The position numbers were made by a program, and so were the translations under genes. Source: Lewinellaceae bacterium (lineage in GTDB: Bacteria > Bacteroidota > Bacteroidia > Chitinophagales > Saprospiraceae). Taken from it: 64,000 nucleotides of DNA. Each line of letters opens with the position of its first letter. The first letter of the stretch is position 1. Below, one piece after another: positions 1 through 10,500 of the stretch. The stretch lies in assembly GCA_016716135.1 (NCBI GenBank), contig JADJWX010000007.1, positions 186,001-250,000 on the forward strand. The letters are read 5' to 3'. The notes under the pieces were generated by a model, which saw only the letters and a list, made by a program, of their open reading frames with translations, was not told the DNA's origin and ran no database searches.

Positions 1-1587
1 AAAGTTTTGCATCATAATCTGGTTCGGCAAACTCCAGCCTTCCGTGTTGATGTCGGTGCTGCCAATATGGCGGCCGGCCTGATACAGATCGATCTTGTAC
101 TTGGACTGCCGCTCCAGATAGTGGTCGATCAACCCGTTGGCGTCGGCAATAACCGTATCTTTTGTATTCGTCTGCTGATCGGTCAACACCAGCATGGCGC
201 CTGCCAACGGAGCATTGGTCACATAGTTGAATACCGAAGCATTCCAACGGACTTTACCCGAAAATTCGGCTTTTTCCAGGGCTGCGGTAAGCGCATTGCC
301 CGGTTTGGAAATCGCCAGTCGAAGTTGCTTGGTCTGGTACTCTTCTTTGGTAACGATAACCACATAATTACCGGCACGTACTTCTGTAGTGAACACGCCC
401 TGCGCATTGGTAACTCCGGTGATTCCCTTATCCGGGGGCAAAGCCATCATCACATCCTTACCATCTACGTTTTTGATCGTGATCAGGTTGCCGTTTTCAT
501 CGCGTCCGATAACCGTGTTGGCATCGTAATTCAACACACGCACTTCAGCGTTGCCAATTACGTTACCCGACAGTTTGTCCGTAACTGTTACGGCCAGGTC
601 AAGCGTGCGGTCCGGTACGCGCTGGTTTTGAAGCAAAAAATCATCCAGATTGCCGTTTTCAGTATGAAAGCTGAAAATGTCATCGCCACCTTTGGAGGTT
701 TTTCCGTTGGAGGAAAAATAGCCGTTGATCTTATTCAGGTCCACGATTAGGCCAAAGTCGTCCCCGGTTGAATTGAATGGTTCTCCCAGATTGACCGGCT
801 TGGTCCATTCCGAGCCATCTTCCGGAATCACGTAGTACAGGTCGAAGCCACCCTGGCCGCCCAAACCGTCGGAAGCATAGTAAAGCGTATTGTCGGCATG
901 TACAAATGGAAAGGCCTCATTGCCTTTGGAATTGATTTCGGCCCCGAGGTTTACCGGCTCGCTCCAGGATTCACCGACTTTGTAGGACACGTAAATATCC
1001 ATTCCGCCGAATCCGCCCGGACGATTGGATGCAAAGAACAGCTTATCGCCGTCAATGCTGATCACCGGATGGCAATCGTCGAACTGGTTGTTGTTGAACG
1101 GAAGCGGCGTTGGCTCGCCCCAGACGTCACCCTGCTTCTTTGAGGAATAAAGCCGCATTTTTTGGGTATCGTCTTTGGCCAGCTTAACCTTACCGCCAAT
1201 AATTGCATTTCGGGAAAAATAAATGGTTTGCGCCGTCGGATCAAAACAAACCGGCCCTTCGTGATACAACGACGACAATTCTTTAGCAAAGGGCTCCGGT
1301 ACTTGAAGTTCTCCCTCTGCATTGCGCCGTGAACGCAAAATGGACATTGCCGGGAGTTTTAGTTTTTCGTCGGTCCGTTTTTTCAGACCGGCTGTATTGG
1401 TTGAAATGAACACAATCCCGTCTTCATAAAAGGTCGGGCTGAAGTCCAGCCCTTCTGTGTTGACGGCTGCTTCGTTTTTCAAATCAACAGTCACTGGCAA
1501 TGCATCAACCGGCACCGTTTGAGCAGTCAAAAAACATGTGCCGAGTGACAAAGAGGTCAATAAAATTAAATGCTTACAGGCAATCAT
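1..1587 (-). CDS. PorE-like OmpA-family protein with PD40 propeller (3' end outside window)
   Basis: An open frame runs from ATG at 1587 off the left edge, with 529 codons visible and no stop. It starts with a short signal peptide (MIACKHLILLTSLSLGT). A WD40-like/PD40 beta-propeller follows at roughly residues 40-270, with repeats of the type DGDKLFFASNRPGGFGG and NTLYYASDGLGGQGGFD. Next come carboxypeptidase-regulatory-like beta domains (around 290-420 and 430-500). In this family a C-terminal OmpA peptidoglycan-binding domain normally follows; it would lie outside the window. Known relatives (PorE and relatives) anchor the type IX secretion apparatus to peptidoglycan. It lies 59 nt downstream of the PorP/SprF gene in the same direction, which is the usual pairing. 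The family call is firm; the exact role (general T9SS or dedicated to the neighbouring giant protein) is inferred. Confidence 0.85.
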   Translation of the reverse strand, partial: MIACKHLILLTSLSLGTCFLTAQTVPVDALPVTVDLKNEAAVNTEGLDFSPTFYEDGIVFISTNTAGLKKRTDEKLKLPAMSILRSRRNAEGELQVPEPFAKELSSLYHEGPVCFDPTAQTIYFSRNAIIGGKVKLAKDDTQKMRLYSSKKQGDVWGEPTPLPFNNNQFDDCHPVISIDGDKLFFASNRPGGFGGMDIYVSYKVGESWSEPVNLGAEINSKGNEAFPFVHADNTLYYASDGLGGQGGFDLYYVIPEDGSEWTKPVNLGEPFNSTGDDFGLIVDLNKINGYFSSNGKTSKGGDDIFSFHTENGNLDDFLLQNQRVPDRTLDLAVTVTDKLSGNVIGNAEVRVLNYDANTVIGRDENGNLITIKNVDGKDVMMALPPDKGITGVTNAQGVFTTEVRAGNYVVIVTKEEYQTKQLRLAISKPGNALTAALEKAEFSGKVRWNASVFNYVTNAPLAGAMLVLTDQQTNTKDTVIADANGLIDHYLERQSKYKIDLYQAGRHIGSTDINTEGWSLPNQIMMQNF

Positions 1588-1646
1588 ATTTCCGTGTTTG
1601 GAAAGGTAAACAGATTAATATTTTAAACGTCGTTATTTACGCTGTG

Positions 1647-2621
1647 TCACATAAAGAACCGCGGATTAGACATTTTATTCCTGGAACTTACCTTTTTCAA
1701 GTCGGCCTGAAAAAGTAATTCGATCGATCCTGCGGTGTAATCCTTGACGTCCGACAGGGAGAAATCGTATGCGACACCCACACCAAATTGCGGGTGTGCT
1801 TGCCAAAATAACAATAAATCCATGGAGTCCCCGGCGCCGTTCCCTCCGGCGCGGTAAGAAAGTCCGGCCGTCACTTTTTCCTTGATCTCCAGGTTGACAT
1901 TTACATCCACATCAAACGGCGCATTTTTAACATACTTCGTAAGCACGGCAGGCATCAGGTTGATATCCTCGCTTAGTTTAAGAATAGCCCCGGCCATACC
2001 ATAGAAGTGCGGCGTTTCTTTGGCCGAACGGAATCCGGCAGGCAATGGGTTTTCATTTATCCCGATCGTGTTGGCATAAATGCGGGGTACCGAAAAGCCG
2101 GCGTAAAACTGGTTATTGTACGTAAAATACAACCCTGCGCCCACGTTTGCAAAGATGGAACTTACCTTACCGGGATCGAGCGAGTTATCGCCACCCGGGC
2201 CGGAAGGATCGGGTGTCACTGCATCCGAAAAATCTATGCTCAATGACCGGATCGAACCCATGATGCCCGCGCGGAGTGAAATTTCATCATCCGGAATCAG
2301 GTCATAGGAATAGGCCAGCGAGCCCGAAAAATCTTTGTCCAACCCAATTTGCCGGTGGGAAATTACCACCCCGACACCGACGCGTTCGGTGAGAAAGGGC
2401 GAATTGAAGGAGGCCAAAACCGATTTGGGCGCCCCGTCAAATCCCATCCATTGGTTGCGGTACAACGCCGTGATCGACGGCACACCCCGTGCGCCGGCAT
2501 AAGCCGGGTTGATCGGCAGTTTGTTATACATAAACTGCGTGTACTGGTGCTCCTGTTGAGCCTGACCCGTTGTTGCGACTGCCAGCGCAGCTATAATGAA
2601 AAGAAGAATACGTTGCTTCAT
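1647..2621 (-). CDS. PorP/SprF family type IX secretion outer-membrane protein
   Basis: The product is 324 aa from ATG 2621. An in-frame ATG at 2633 adds only MNHI before the signal peptide MKQRILLFIIAALAVATTGQA, so I prefer 2621. The mature N-terminus shows the family signature QYTQFMYNKLPINPAYAG, followed by alternating beta-strand sequence typical of an outer-membrane barrel (SLRAGIMGSIRSL, FGVGVAYDFSLSD). PorP/SprF proteins are needed for secretion or attachment of T9SS cargo with gliding-type (type B) C-termini. The gene sits 29 nt downstream of exactly such a protein and upstream of a PorE-like gene, so all are probably co-transcribed. Specific partnership with the 1571-aa neighbour is inferred from this context. 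Confidence 0.93.
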   Translation of the reverse strand: MKQRILLFIIAALAVATTGQAQQEHQYTQFMYNKLPINPAYAGARGVPSITALYRNQWMGFDGAPKSVLASFNSPFLTERVGVGVVISHRQIGLDKDFSGSLAYSYDLIPDDEISLRAGIMGSIRSLSIDFSDAVTPDPSGPGGDNSLDPGKVSSIFANVGAGLYFTYNNQFYAGFSVPRIYANTIGINENPLPAGFRSAKETPHFYGMAGAILKLSEDINLMPAVLTKYVKNAPFDVDVNVNLEIKEKVTAGLSYRAGGNGAGDSMDLLLFWQAHPQFGVGVAYDFSLSDVKDYTAGSIELLFQADLKKVSSRNKMSNPRFFM

Positions 2622-2650
2622 GATGTGATTCAATTGATAATGAAGGTTGG

Positions 2651-5600
2651 TTAACGGAATATCTCTACAAACCCTTTTTGTGCAGGCTCATTCGGGCCTG
2701 CCTTGAAGATGTAAAAATATACGCCATCGGGAAGGTCTTTCCCCGACTCGCCATTCAAGGTACCCCTCCAAACAGTTAACGGATCATTGCTGTACGGGGC
2801 GGCATCGAATACCTTGTCGCCCCACTGGTTATAAATTACGATGGAATTGTTGTTGAAAAAATCGGTATCCAGGCACGGAATAGTAAAGTAGTCGTTCACC
2901 CCATCGCCATTGGGCGTGATGATGTTCGGGATCACAGAACAGTCCGCGTTGCGCACTTCAATCGTCACTACAGCCATGTCACAAAATTCCGGACAGGAGT
3001 TGGAGCACAAATTATAGAAGAAAGTAACCCGACCCGCCTGTTCCGAACCGGAGAACGAGAAGATGCCGTTTCCTAAATACGTTACGCCGGCAGGCAGCGT
3101 GTCAAAGGAAACCGAATAATCAGACGGCGGCGAGTACAAATCGTTGGCCAACACATTGATACTGTCTATCGCTATCAGTGGATCCACCGACATGAAATCT
3201 TCAACCGCATCCGGCTTCGAAGCCAGCAACACAACCGCAGAATCGACCGGCGTGATACATCCGTTGATATCCGCAAATACCGTGTACAACCCGGCATTCG
3301 CCGAACTGGCAATCACAATGATCTGGCTGCTGTTGGGATACGACTGGTCCGGGCCGGTCCAGGTGTATGTCGCCCCGGGAAATGAGTCAACCATTAAAAT
3401 CACCTGATCATCCGGGCATGCAACGGGCGGGTCCACGATCGGATTCAGCGGCTGCAAACCCAAAACTCCCACCTGCACCACACATTCCGACGTGTTCCCA
3501 ACGGCGTCGGTTGCCTGGAAAACAAGCGTGTGCACCGAATCGGCATGGAACAAAAAGCCCGTATTCAAGCCCATCGTCTGTTCAACGATCGGGTCGCCAC
3601 AATTATCCGTAGCCGACGGAATATCAAAGAACACCTGCACAGCATCGCAATCATCCTGTGAAACGAGATCGAGAATAAACGCATCCCGGTCCAACAACAC
3701 AACACCGCCTACATGCACGGCCACGTTTTCAGGACAAGCAAAAACCGGCGGAACATCTTCAATGATCGTCACCGTGAAGGTATCGCGCAAACGCTCAACA
3801 CCCGAGGAATCCAAGGCCAGGTAGATTATTTGCGTAACGCCGACCGGGAAAGTATCTCCCGGGTTTATCGTATCCGGAATTGCCGTAATGATTGGCGGCT
3901 CGCAAAAACCGGCGCCGGCCACCGGCACCGTCCAATTGACTTCCTGCGGGCACCCGTTCAAGGTTATGTCAGCCGGAAAACCATCGAAAGACGGCGGAAT
4001 CACAATTACGTCCAGGGTTATCGAAAACGCGCATGTATCGCGGTTGTCGCTTGCATCAATTGCCAGTACCAGCACGTTGGTCACATTGTCAAAAAATGTA
4101 CTACCTGAAATTTTGGTAGAAATAATAGTATCGAGCAAACAATTGTCTGTTGCGGTTGGCGGATCCCAGTTCACCACCTCGCCGCAAGGGCTGGCATTGA
4201 CCACCGTAATGTCCTCGGGGCAACTGGTAAATACCGGCGGCTGGTTATCGTTTACAGCGACAACAAACGTACATACCGCACTATTGCCCGAAGCATCAAT
4301 AGCGGTATAACTCACTGTGTGAACGCCCGTGGAAAATACTGTGCCCGGCATGTCGGACGCAATCAGCGTGTCCAGCATGCAGTTGTCTGAAGACGTCGGC
4401 GGCGTCCAGGTCACCAGGGTATCGCACTTGTCCGACGGCATTTCAAAGACAAATCCCGGTGGACAATTATTGATCACCGGCGGTACGTTTTCCACCACTG
4501 TAACCGTAAAAGAGCAGGTAGCGGTGTTCCCGCCGGCATCCTGGGCTTCATAAACCACTATCGTGTTCCCAACCGGAAAAAAGGCGCCGGGGTTATGATT
4601 TTGGGTAATACTGACATCCGCCGTGCAGTCGTCGGTGGCGCCGGGCGGCATCCAGGTGGCTGTTGCTCCACAGGAATCAATCGCAGCGTTCACCGTCAAA
4701 TTAACCGGGCAGGTGTCCAGCACCGGCGGATTCAGATCGGCGACCGTAATGGTAAATGAACAGGTTGCTGTATTTCCGGCGACATCCGTTGCCGTGAACA
4801 CCACGGCGGTTGCACCAGGCGGAAACGTAGAGCCTGAAGCCGGGTTACCAACAAGTGCAACATCCTGATCGCAATTATCAGAAACAATCGGCGCCGAAAA
4901 ATCCACCACTGCCGAACAGGAATCCACAGCAACTACCTGGAAGTCGTCCAGGCAAATCAGCGTCGGGCTTGCCGTATCCCGCACGGTAACAGTAAAGGAG
5001 CAGGACGTGGAATCATCAAAAATATCGATCGCGGTATACACTACCAGCGTATCACCGATGGGGAAAATCGTTCCTGAAGTATCGGAAACAATCAAATTTG
5101 GCGTAATGCCGGTACATTGGTCAAATGCATCCGGTGGCGTCCAGGTCACCTGCGCTTCGCAAGGTGCGGAAGCAATATCAACCGTTATGTCTGTCGGACA
5201 ATTAAACAACTGCGGCGGCAGGTTATCCTGTACCGTAACCGACATGGAGCACGTCGCCGTATTCCCGGCCAAATCGGTTGCCGTAAAGGTCACAACGGTA
5301 GTGCCGGCCGGGTAAATATCATCTGTTTTATCGGGTTCAATACTCATTATTCCACTACAGGCATCGGTGGCCTGCGCGGTATCAATGGTGACATTGGCGT
5401 TGCATTCATTGCCAACCACCGTAACAACTGTATCCATCGGACAAACTACATCCGGGGGCGTCAGGTCAATGCTCTGGTAACAACCATTAATGGTGACGAC
5501 CGGAACCGAGTTGAAACTCGAGTTCACGGCGTCTATGGTACCGGAAAAGTCAATATTGCTCTTATTCGCGCTTACCGCAGTAAAGTAGATGGTAAAAAAC

Positions 5601-7366
5601 ACATCATTGTCCGGAATTGCCGGCCAGCCGCCTGCGTTCCCGCCAAAAAACTGGAGGGTACCGCCCGGCGTGGTGTTGAAATTGAAAAACATCGTGGGCG
5701 ACAAATTCAGGCCCGGATATTGATTTCCAATGGAGTCAAACTTTAATATTGACGTATCCCAAACAATATTGAATTGCAAACCGATAATGTTCACAAAGTC
5801 CAGGACAGACAAGTTTACTGCCACCTGCGAATTTGCGCTCTGGCAGTCGTTGCCTACAGTGTCCAGCATCAGTGTCAACGGCGTTCCTGCATCAACAATT
5901 ACCGAAAACGAACAGCTCGCTGTATTTCCGGCCGCATCCCCGGCGGTATACACCACCGTCGTACTGCCGGCATTGTAGGTACCGTTGGCCGGGCCGGAGC
6001 CGGAGCCGGTCGTTGAGCCGGTCTGCACATATGTTTGCATTACACTGCCGCCACAGTTATCGCTTAATGACAAAGGCTCCAAGCCATTGACGACGGCACT
6101 GGTGCTGCCCGTCGGCGCCATTACCGACACGTCCGCCGGGCACTCGATCACGGGCGGTTGGTTATCATTTATGGTCACTGTGCTATTGATCGTCAGAAAT
6201 CCGATTTCTTCCGGAGGCGTGGTTGTTCCCGTAAAAGCGACCAAATCGGTTGGAACGGCTCCAAAGACGATTGCTGTACTGGCGTTGCCGGTAGCCGCAA
6301 CGTTGAAGGTCACGGAAAACAACACCGAACCGTCGGACAACGTGGTACCGCCGGGCAGCGCGCTCGTCCAGGCAAAACCCAGAAAGCCGGCGCCGGTTTG
6401 GGTGACGCCGAAGTTGCCGTTGTTAAGCACAAGGGAGGGATTGAAATTCCCAACCGAGGCAAACGTAATAACGGCAGGATCCCAACCGATGGAAAATTGC
6501 AGCCCTGCAATGGAATCAAAATTCAGGGCCGTAATGTCGAGCGTTACGGTTTGGCCGCAACTGGCTGTTTCGTCCGATGCAATAATCGTAAGTGAATCAC
6601 CGGGCATAAGCTCCAGATCAATCAAAAAGGTACACGACGCGGTATTCCCGCCAATGTCGGTCACCAGGTAGGTGACCGTCGACTGGCCAATATTGAACAC
6701 GGCGCCGCTGGCATCCGGATCGTTGGGGAAATCAGCGGCCGTCGCACCGGTAGAACTCCAGCCGATCGACTCAATGGAGCAATTGTCGAGTACAGAAGCC
6801 GGTGCGATATTGTTCACGGGAGTAGGCCCGAAAACCCCCATCGACACATCGGTGGGGCAGCTGATCGTCGGTGGCTCAGGGTCAACCGGCGTAATCAAAC
6901 CCGGCATAGCCTCCACCATAAGATCGTTCCCCATTGGATCAATCGCAGCAATTGCCGTCGGATTGTCCGTAAATTCCACCAATGTTGCCGGCCCGCCAAT
7001 CCGGGAAAAAGCAACTTTGAACAAAACAGTGGTATCCGGCAGAGTAAGACCGCCAATTGTCGTCCAGGAAAACGTGAAATCGCCCTGGCTCAGAAAAGAG
7101 GTGGTGTCAAAACCTATACCGCTAAAAGCCGGGTTAATCTCGGTGATGTACGCATAGTCGAGGTGCGCAGCATTCCAGGAAAAGGTAAACTGCAACCCGG
7201 CTACATCATTAAAGTTGTACACCCGAACCGGAATCAAAAACGTGTCCACATCATGGCATGGAACAGTTAAAGAATCAGCTTTCAGGAGCACTGCCTGGCC
7301 GCGCAGCAACGCTGCAGGTGCGAACAGTGCGGTTAAAAAGAATAGGATTATTAGTTTATCTCTCAT
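2651..7366 (-). CDS. Giant HYR/cohesin-like surface protein with gliding-type (type B) T9SS C-terminus
   Basis: The product is 1571 aa from ATG 7366, which gives a clean signal peptide (MRDKLIILFFLTALFAPAAL); an in-frame ATG at 7381 is also possible. Three cohesin-like beta domains (about residues 25-160, 255-395, 498-632; pattern VAGLQFTFSWN) alternate with HYR modules, then about eight HYR modules run in tandem (633-1305; CPxxxT, ATDxxGNTATCSF). Ig-like domains follow, and the end is the gliding-motility-associated C-terminal domain (about 1472-1571; NIITPNGDGVNDYFTIPC, VIYNQWGDKVFD, LPDGVYFYIFK). That domain marks export by T9SS in the SprB manner, with help from PorP/SprF proteins. PorP/SprF follows after 29 nt. 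A likely role is surface adhesion or gliding. No enzyme domain is seen. Confidence 0.9.
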   Translation of the reverse strand: MRDKLIILFFLTALFAPAALLRGQAVLLKADSLTVPCHDVDTFLIPVRVYNFNDVAGLQFTFSWNAAHLDYAYITEINPAFSGIGFDTTSFLSQGDFTFSWTTIGGLTLPDTTVLFKVAFSRIGGPATLVEFTDNPTAIAAIDPMGNDLMVEAMPGLITPVDPEPPTISCPTDVSMGVFGPTPVNNIAPASVLDNCSIESIGWSSTGATAADFPNDPDASGAVFNIGQSTVTYLVTDIGGNTASCTFLIDLELMPGDSLTIIASDETASCGQTVTLDITALNFDSIAGLQFSIGWDPAVITFASVGNFNPSLVLNNGNFGVTQTGAGFLGFAWTSALPGGTTLSDGSVLFSVTFNVAATGNASTAIVFGAVPTDLVAFTGTTTPPEEIGFLTINSTVTINDNQPPVIECPADVSVMAPTGSTSAVVNGLEPLSLSDNCGGSVMQTYVQTGSTTGSGSGPANGTYNAGSTTVVYTAGDAAGNTASCSFSVIVDAGTPLTLMLDTVGNDCQSANSQVAVNLSVLDFVNIIGLQFNIVWDTSILKFDSIGNQYPGLNLSPTMFFNFNTTPGGTLQFFGGNAGGWPAIPDNDVFFTIYFTAVSANKSNIDFSGTIDAVNSSFNSVPVVTINGCYQSIDLTPPDVVCPMDTVVTVVGNECNANVTIDTAQATDACSGIMSIEPDKTDDIYPAGTTVVTFTATDLAGNTATCSMSVTVQDNLPPQLFNCPTDITVDIASAPCEAQVTWTPPDAFDQCTGITPNLIVSDTSGTIFPIGDTLVVYTAIDIFDDSTSCSFTVTVRDTASPTLICLDDFQVVAVDSCSAVVDFSAPIVSDNCDQDVALVGNPASGSTFPPGATAVVFTATDVAGNTATCSFTITVADLNPPVLDTCPVNLTVNAAIDSCGATATWMPPGATDDCTADVSITQNHNPGAFFPVGNTIVVYEAQDAGGNTATCSFTVTVVENVPPVINNCPPGFVFEMPSDKCDTLVTWTPPTSSDNCMLDTLIASDMPGTVFSTGVHTVSYTAIDASGNSAVCTFVVAVNDNQPPVFTSCPEDITVVNASPCGEVVNWDPPTATDNCLLDTIISTKISGSTFFDNVTNVLVLAIDASDNRDTCAFSITLDVIVIPPSFDGFPADITLNGCPQEVNWTVPVAGAGFCEPPIITAIPDTINPGDTFPVGVTQIIYLALDSSGVERLRDTFTVTIIEDVPPVFACPENVAVHVGGVVLLDRDAFILDLVSQDDCDAVQVFFDIPSATDNCGDPIVEQTMGLNTGFLFHADSVHTLVFQATDAVGNTSECVVQVGVLGLQPLNPIVDPPVACPDDQVILMVDSFPGATYTWTGPDQSYPNSSQIIVIASSANAGLYTVFADINGCITPVDSAVVLLASKPDAVEDFMSVDPLIAIDSINVLANDLYSPPSDYSVSFDTLPAGVTYLGNGIFSFSGSEQAGRVTFFYNLCSNSCPEFCDMAVVTIEVRNADCSVIPNIITPNGDGVNDYFTIPCLDTDFFNNNSIVIYNQWGDKVFDAAPYSNDPLTVWRGTLNGESGKDLPDGVYFYIFKAGPNEPAQKGFVEIFR

Positions 7367-7410
7367 GGTTGAAAAAGTCATGCGGTGGGATGCTTAATTT
7401 GAGCGTTTAT

Positions 7411-7550
7411 GGTTAAAAGGTTATGGTTAGAAGGTTTCTGGTTGGAGGGTTCCTGGTTAGGAGGTTTCCGGACAAAGGTACCTGTTGATCAGTAACCTTT
7501 TCTCCCGGAAACCTCCAAACCCCAAACCTTCTAACCCTCTAACCTTTTAT
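7411..7550. repeat. Long imperfect inverted repeat with GGTT-periodic arms
   Basis: The left arm (7411-7471) is a run of near repeats of GGTTAGAAGGTTTCT-type units with about 7-8 nt periodicity. The right arm (7505-7550) is its approximate reverse complement (CCGGAAACCTCC through CCTTTTATCC). The loop is about 33 nt. The element fills the space between the stop codon of the upstream 2848-aa gene (7552) and the start of the 1571-aa gene (7366), so it may act as a terminator or attenuator between them. Its architecture, period-built arms facing each other, resembles the elements at 17744, 26024 and 31958, with different sequence. Confidence 0.75.
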
Positions 7551-7551
7551 C

Positions 7552-10500
7552 CTAATCAATCAAAATCATCTTCTTCCGGTCACTGTTTGTGGCGGTTTCC
7601 AGTTCGTACCAATAGACGCCCGGGCCACCCAATTCATCCTTGCGGAGTTCAATTGCATTGAATCCCTGCGCAAAGTTTCCAACTACAGTTTTGGCCAAAC
7701 GACCGTCCATGCTGAATACACGCAACACGGCGCGGCCCGGTTGGGGCAGGCGGAAACTAATCGTCGTCTGCTCGCGGAACGGGTTCGGACGGTTCTGATA
7801 CAGTTCAAAACTACCCTGACCCAGGGTCGGATTGCTCGTCGATTGTCCAAAGACAAACTCAATGTCCATGAAATTCCCGTCGGCATCCAAAGCCGCTGCA
7901 CTGGTGACAGCCGAACTCGGACGCAACACCTGTGCCAGCGCCGGGCTGCTGCCCAAAGCGCGGAAGGTCAGCGTAAACAACACTTCGCCTTCTGCCAGGG
8001 TAAGGGCTTCGCTGTTCACCCAAAGAGTGGTCAGTTGGCCATTGTCCAAATGTGCTGCGCCAAAGTTGTTGAGTCCCAGATTGGGCAGTGCACCCGGCTG
8101 AATATCCTCCAGTTCAAACAGGTTTGGATCAAACTCAATGGTCATCTGGTAGGCTTGCCGCTGGGTAAAGCCGCTGGCCTTAAACGGAATCGTTATCAGA
8201 GAGCCCGCTTTCACCACCTGTTCGTCGATATGGAAGCGGAAAACATCGCCGCCGCGGTCCTGAATATCGCTGATGATATTGTTGACCGGAGCATTGCCGG
8301 TCACATCGCCAATCCGTACGGCGTACCAGTCCAAAATCGAATCCTGACAGCAGTCAAAACTGGATGACAGCGGGTAAGGCGCACTCAATGGATCAGGCGT
8401 CGGGAATTGATAAGGCACCGGGATAAACTTCCAGTCCGGCGCACCATTGGAATAATGCTGAACTGTGCCCAGGATCAGTTGCTGCACCAGCAGGTAATCC
8501 GGAAGGTCCACTTTGTTGTTTCCATTCACGTCGCCGGCCACGTATTGATACGGGTTTTGCAACATGATTACGGAAGCCGCGTGATTCTGGATCGCCAACA
8601 AGTCGCCTACGTTGATGCCCTGGCTGAAGTTGGACGTTACCGTTTTCGACGGTGTGATCGTACCGGTGGTGTTAAACGGCAGGGAGAACGCATAGGTGCC
8701 CGGCACATCAGTCACTACAGAACCCGAGGCGCCACCGCCCAATGTCACCGTTACACCCGGAACCGGCGTACCGGCGCCTGCCCAGATCTTGATCAAACCG
8801 GTAAGTTCGATGTCATCCACCGCTACTGTGTCGATGGTAACCATCCCGTTCACCAACGTGGCCATGGTGCCCACCGGAATACCGGAAGAATCCTGTTGGA
8901 AACTCAACACCGCCGGAGTGCCGTCAATGGTAACCGGACTGGTGGAGCCCACCGGTGCACTGGTCAGTTGAACATCCAGGTAGAAAATCACAGAGCCGTT
9001 CGGTAAAGTAAGCGGCGTACCGCTGCTACCGACCCAGAATACGGTCAGGTTGTTGCCCACCATATTCAGTGTTGGCGGATTTGGCAACACGCCGGCATCC
9101 GTACCGCCCAGAATGGTTCCTACCACATTATTTGTCACATGCATGCTGAAGGAGAAGCCCAGCATGTTATTGAAGTTATCCACAGTAACCGGCACCTGCA
9201 CAATTTGGCCCTGCGCACCGGAAACATTACCGGCAGAAATGGTCAGTTTAACACCCGGCGCAACTACGGCAGTATCCGTTTGCACACATCCGGTACCGCT
9301 GTCCGTTACCGTTACAATATAGGTTCCGGCACTTAAGCCATCCACAAAGGACGTGTCGGCGCCGTTATTCCATTCAAACATAAACATACCCGAACCGCCG
9401 GTAGCTACTGCCGTTACCGTGCCGTCGTCGGCGCCGAAATAGCTCTCAGCCGTGCCCGAAGCCGTCAGGTTGAACCCGGCGCCGTTGCCCAACGTCACCT
9501 CAACGTTCACCGTACAGGTGTTCGAGTTGCCGTATGGGTCAACAACGGTGAGCATCACCGGTTGTACGCCCAGATCGGCGCAATCAAAGGTGGCTACATC
9601 CAGGAACATGGTATCGATACCGCAGTTATCCGTACTACCCAGGTTAATATCGTCGGCCTGAATAGTAGCGCTACCATCGGTACCGAGGGAGATCACTACA
9701 TTATTGTTACAGATTGCCGTCGGTTTGCTGTTGTCCACTACAATTACCAATACCGAATCCATACCTTCATTACCGCAAGGATCGGTTGCCATAAACCGGA
9801 TCATGTAAGAGCCCACCTCGTAATTTCCACTGGCATCCAGCGAGTCGTTGCCGTGTGGCGCATCGTTGAGCACAACCAGTTCATCTACCGGCGCACAATC
9901 CACAATGTATTGCGCCACATTCAGCGAAACCGGAACGAGACAGTTGTTATTCGCCGGGAAACTGGCCGACATTACAACCAGGGTGTCCGGCAGACCCGGG
10001 AATTGGGGGCCCTCATCATCCACAACGGTAATATTGTTGGTGTGTGTTTCTACATTTCCGCAATCGTCCACGGCAGTCCGCGTACGGGCAATGGTGTAAC
10101 TGTATTTCCCACAAAGTCCGGGCGCAATATCCACCGTATCCTGTACCAATGTGACTCCTACGCTATCGGTACAATTATCGGAAGCGGTGATCATCAACGG
10201 GTCGGAAAGGTTTTCACTGCAGGAAATGGTGATATCCACCGGATACTGGGAAAGCGCCGGGGCAATCGTATCGATCACGCTGAACGTTTGCACGCAAACC
10301 GCCGTATTGCCGGCCAGGTCTACTGCAGTCCAGGTGCGTTCAACCAGGTAACAAAACTGGTCGGTTGTATCGGACACCAAGGTGTCGGCATACGAGATCG
10401 TTATATTGTCCGGACAGTTATCGTCGGCCAAGGCCGTGCCGTATACCTGTGTCGAAAGTGTATCGGAGCAAACAACCGTTTGATCGGACGGGCAAAGCGT

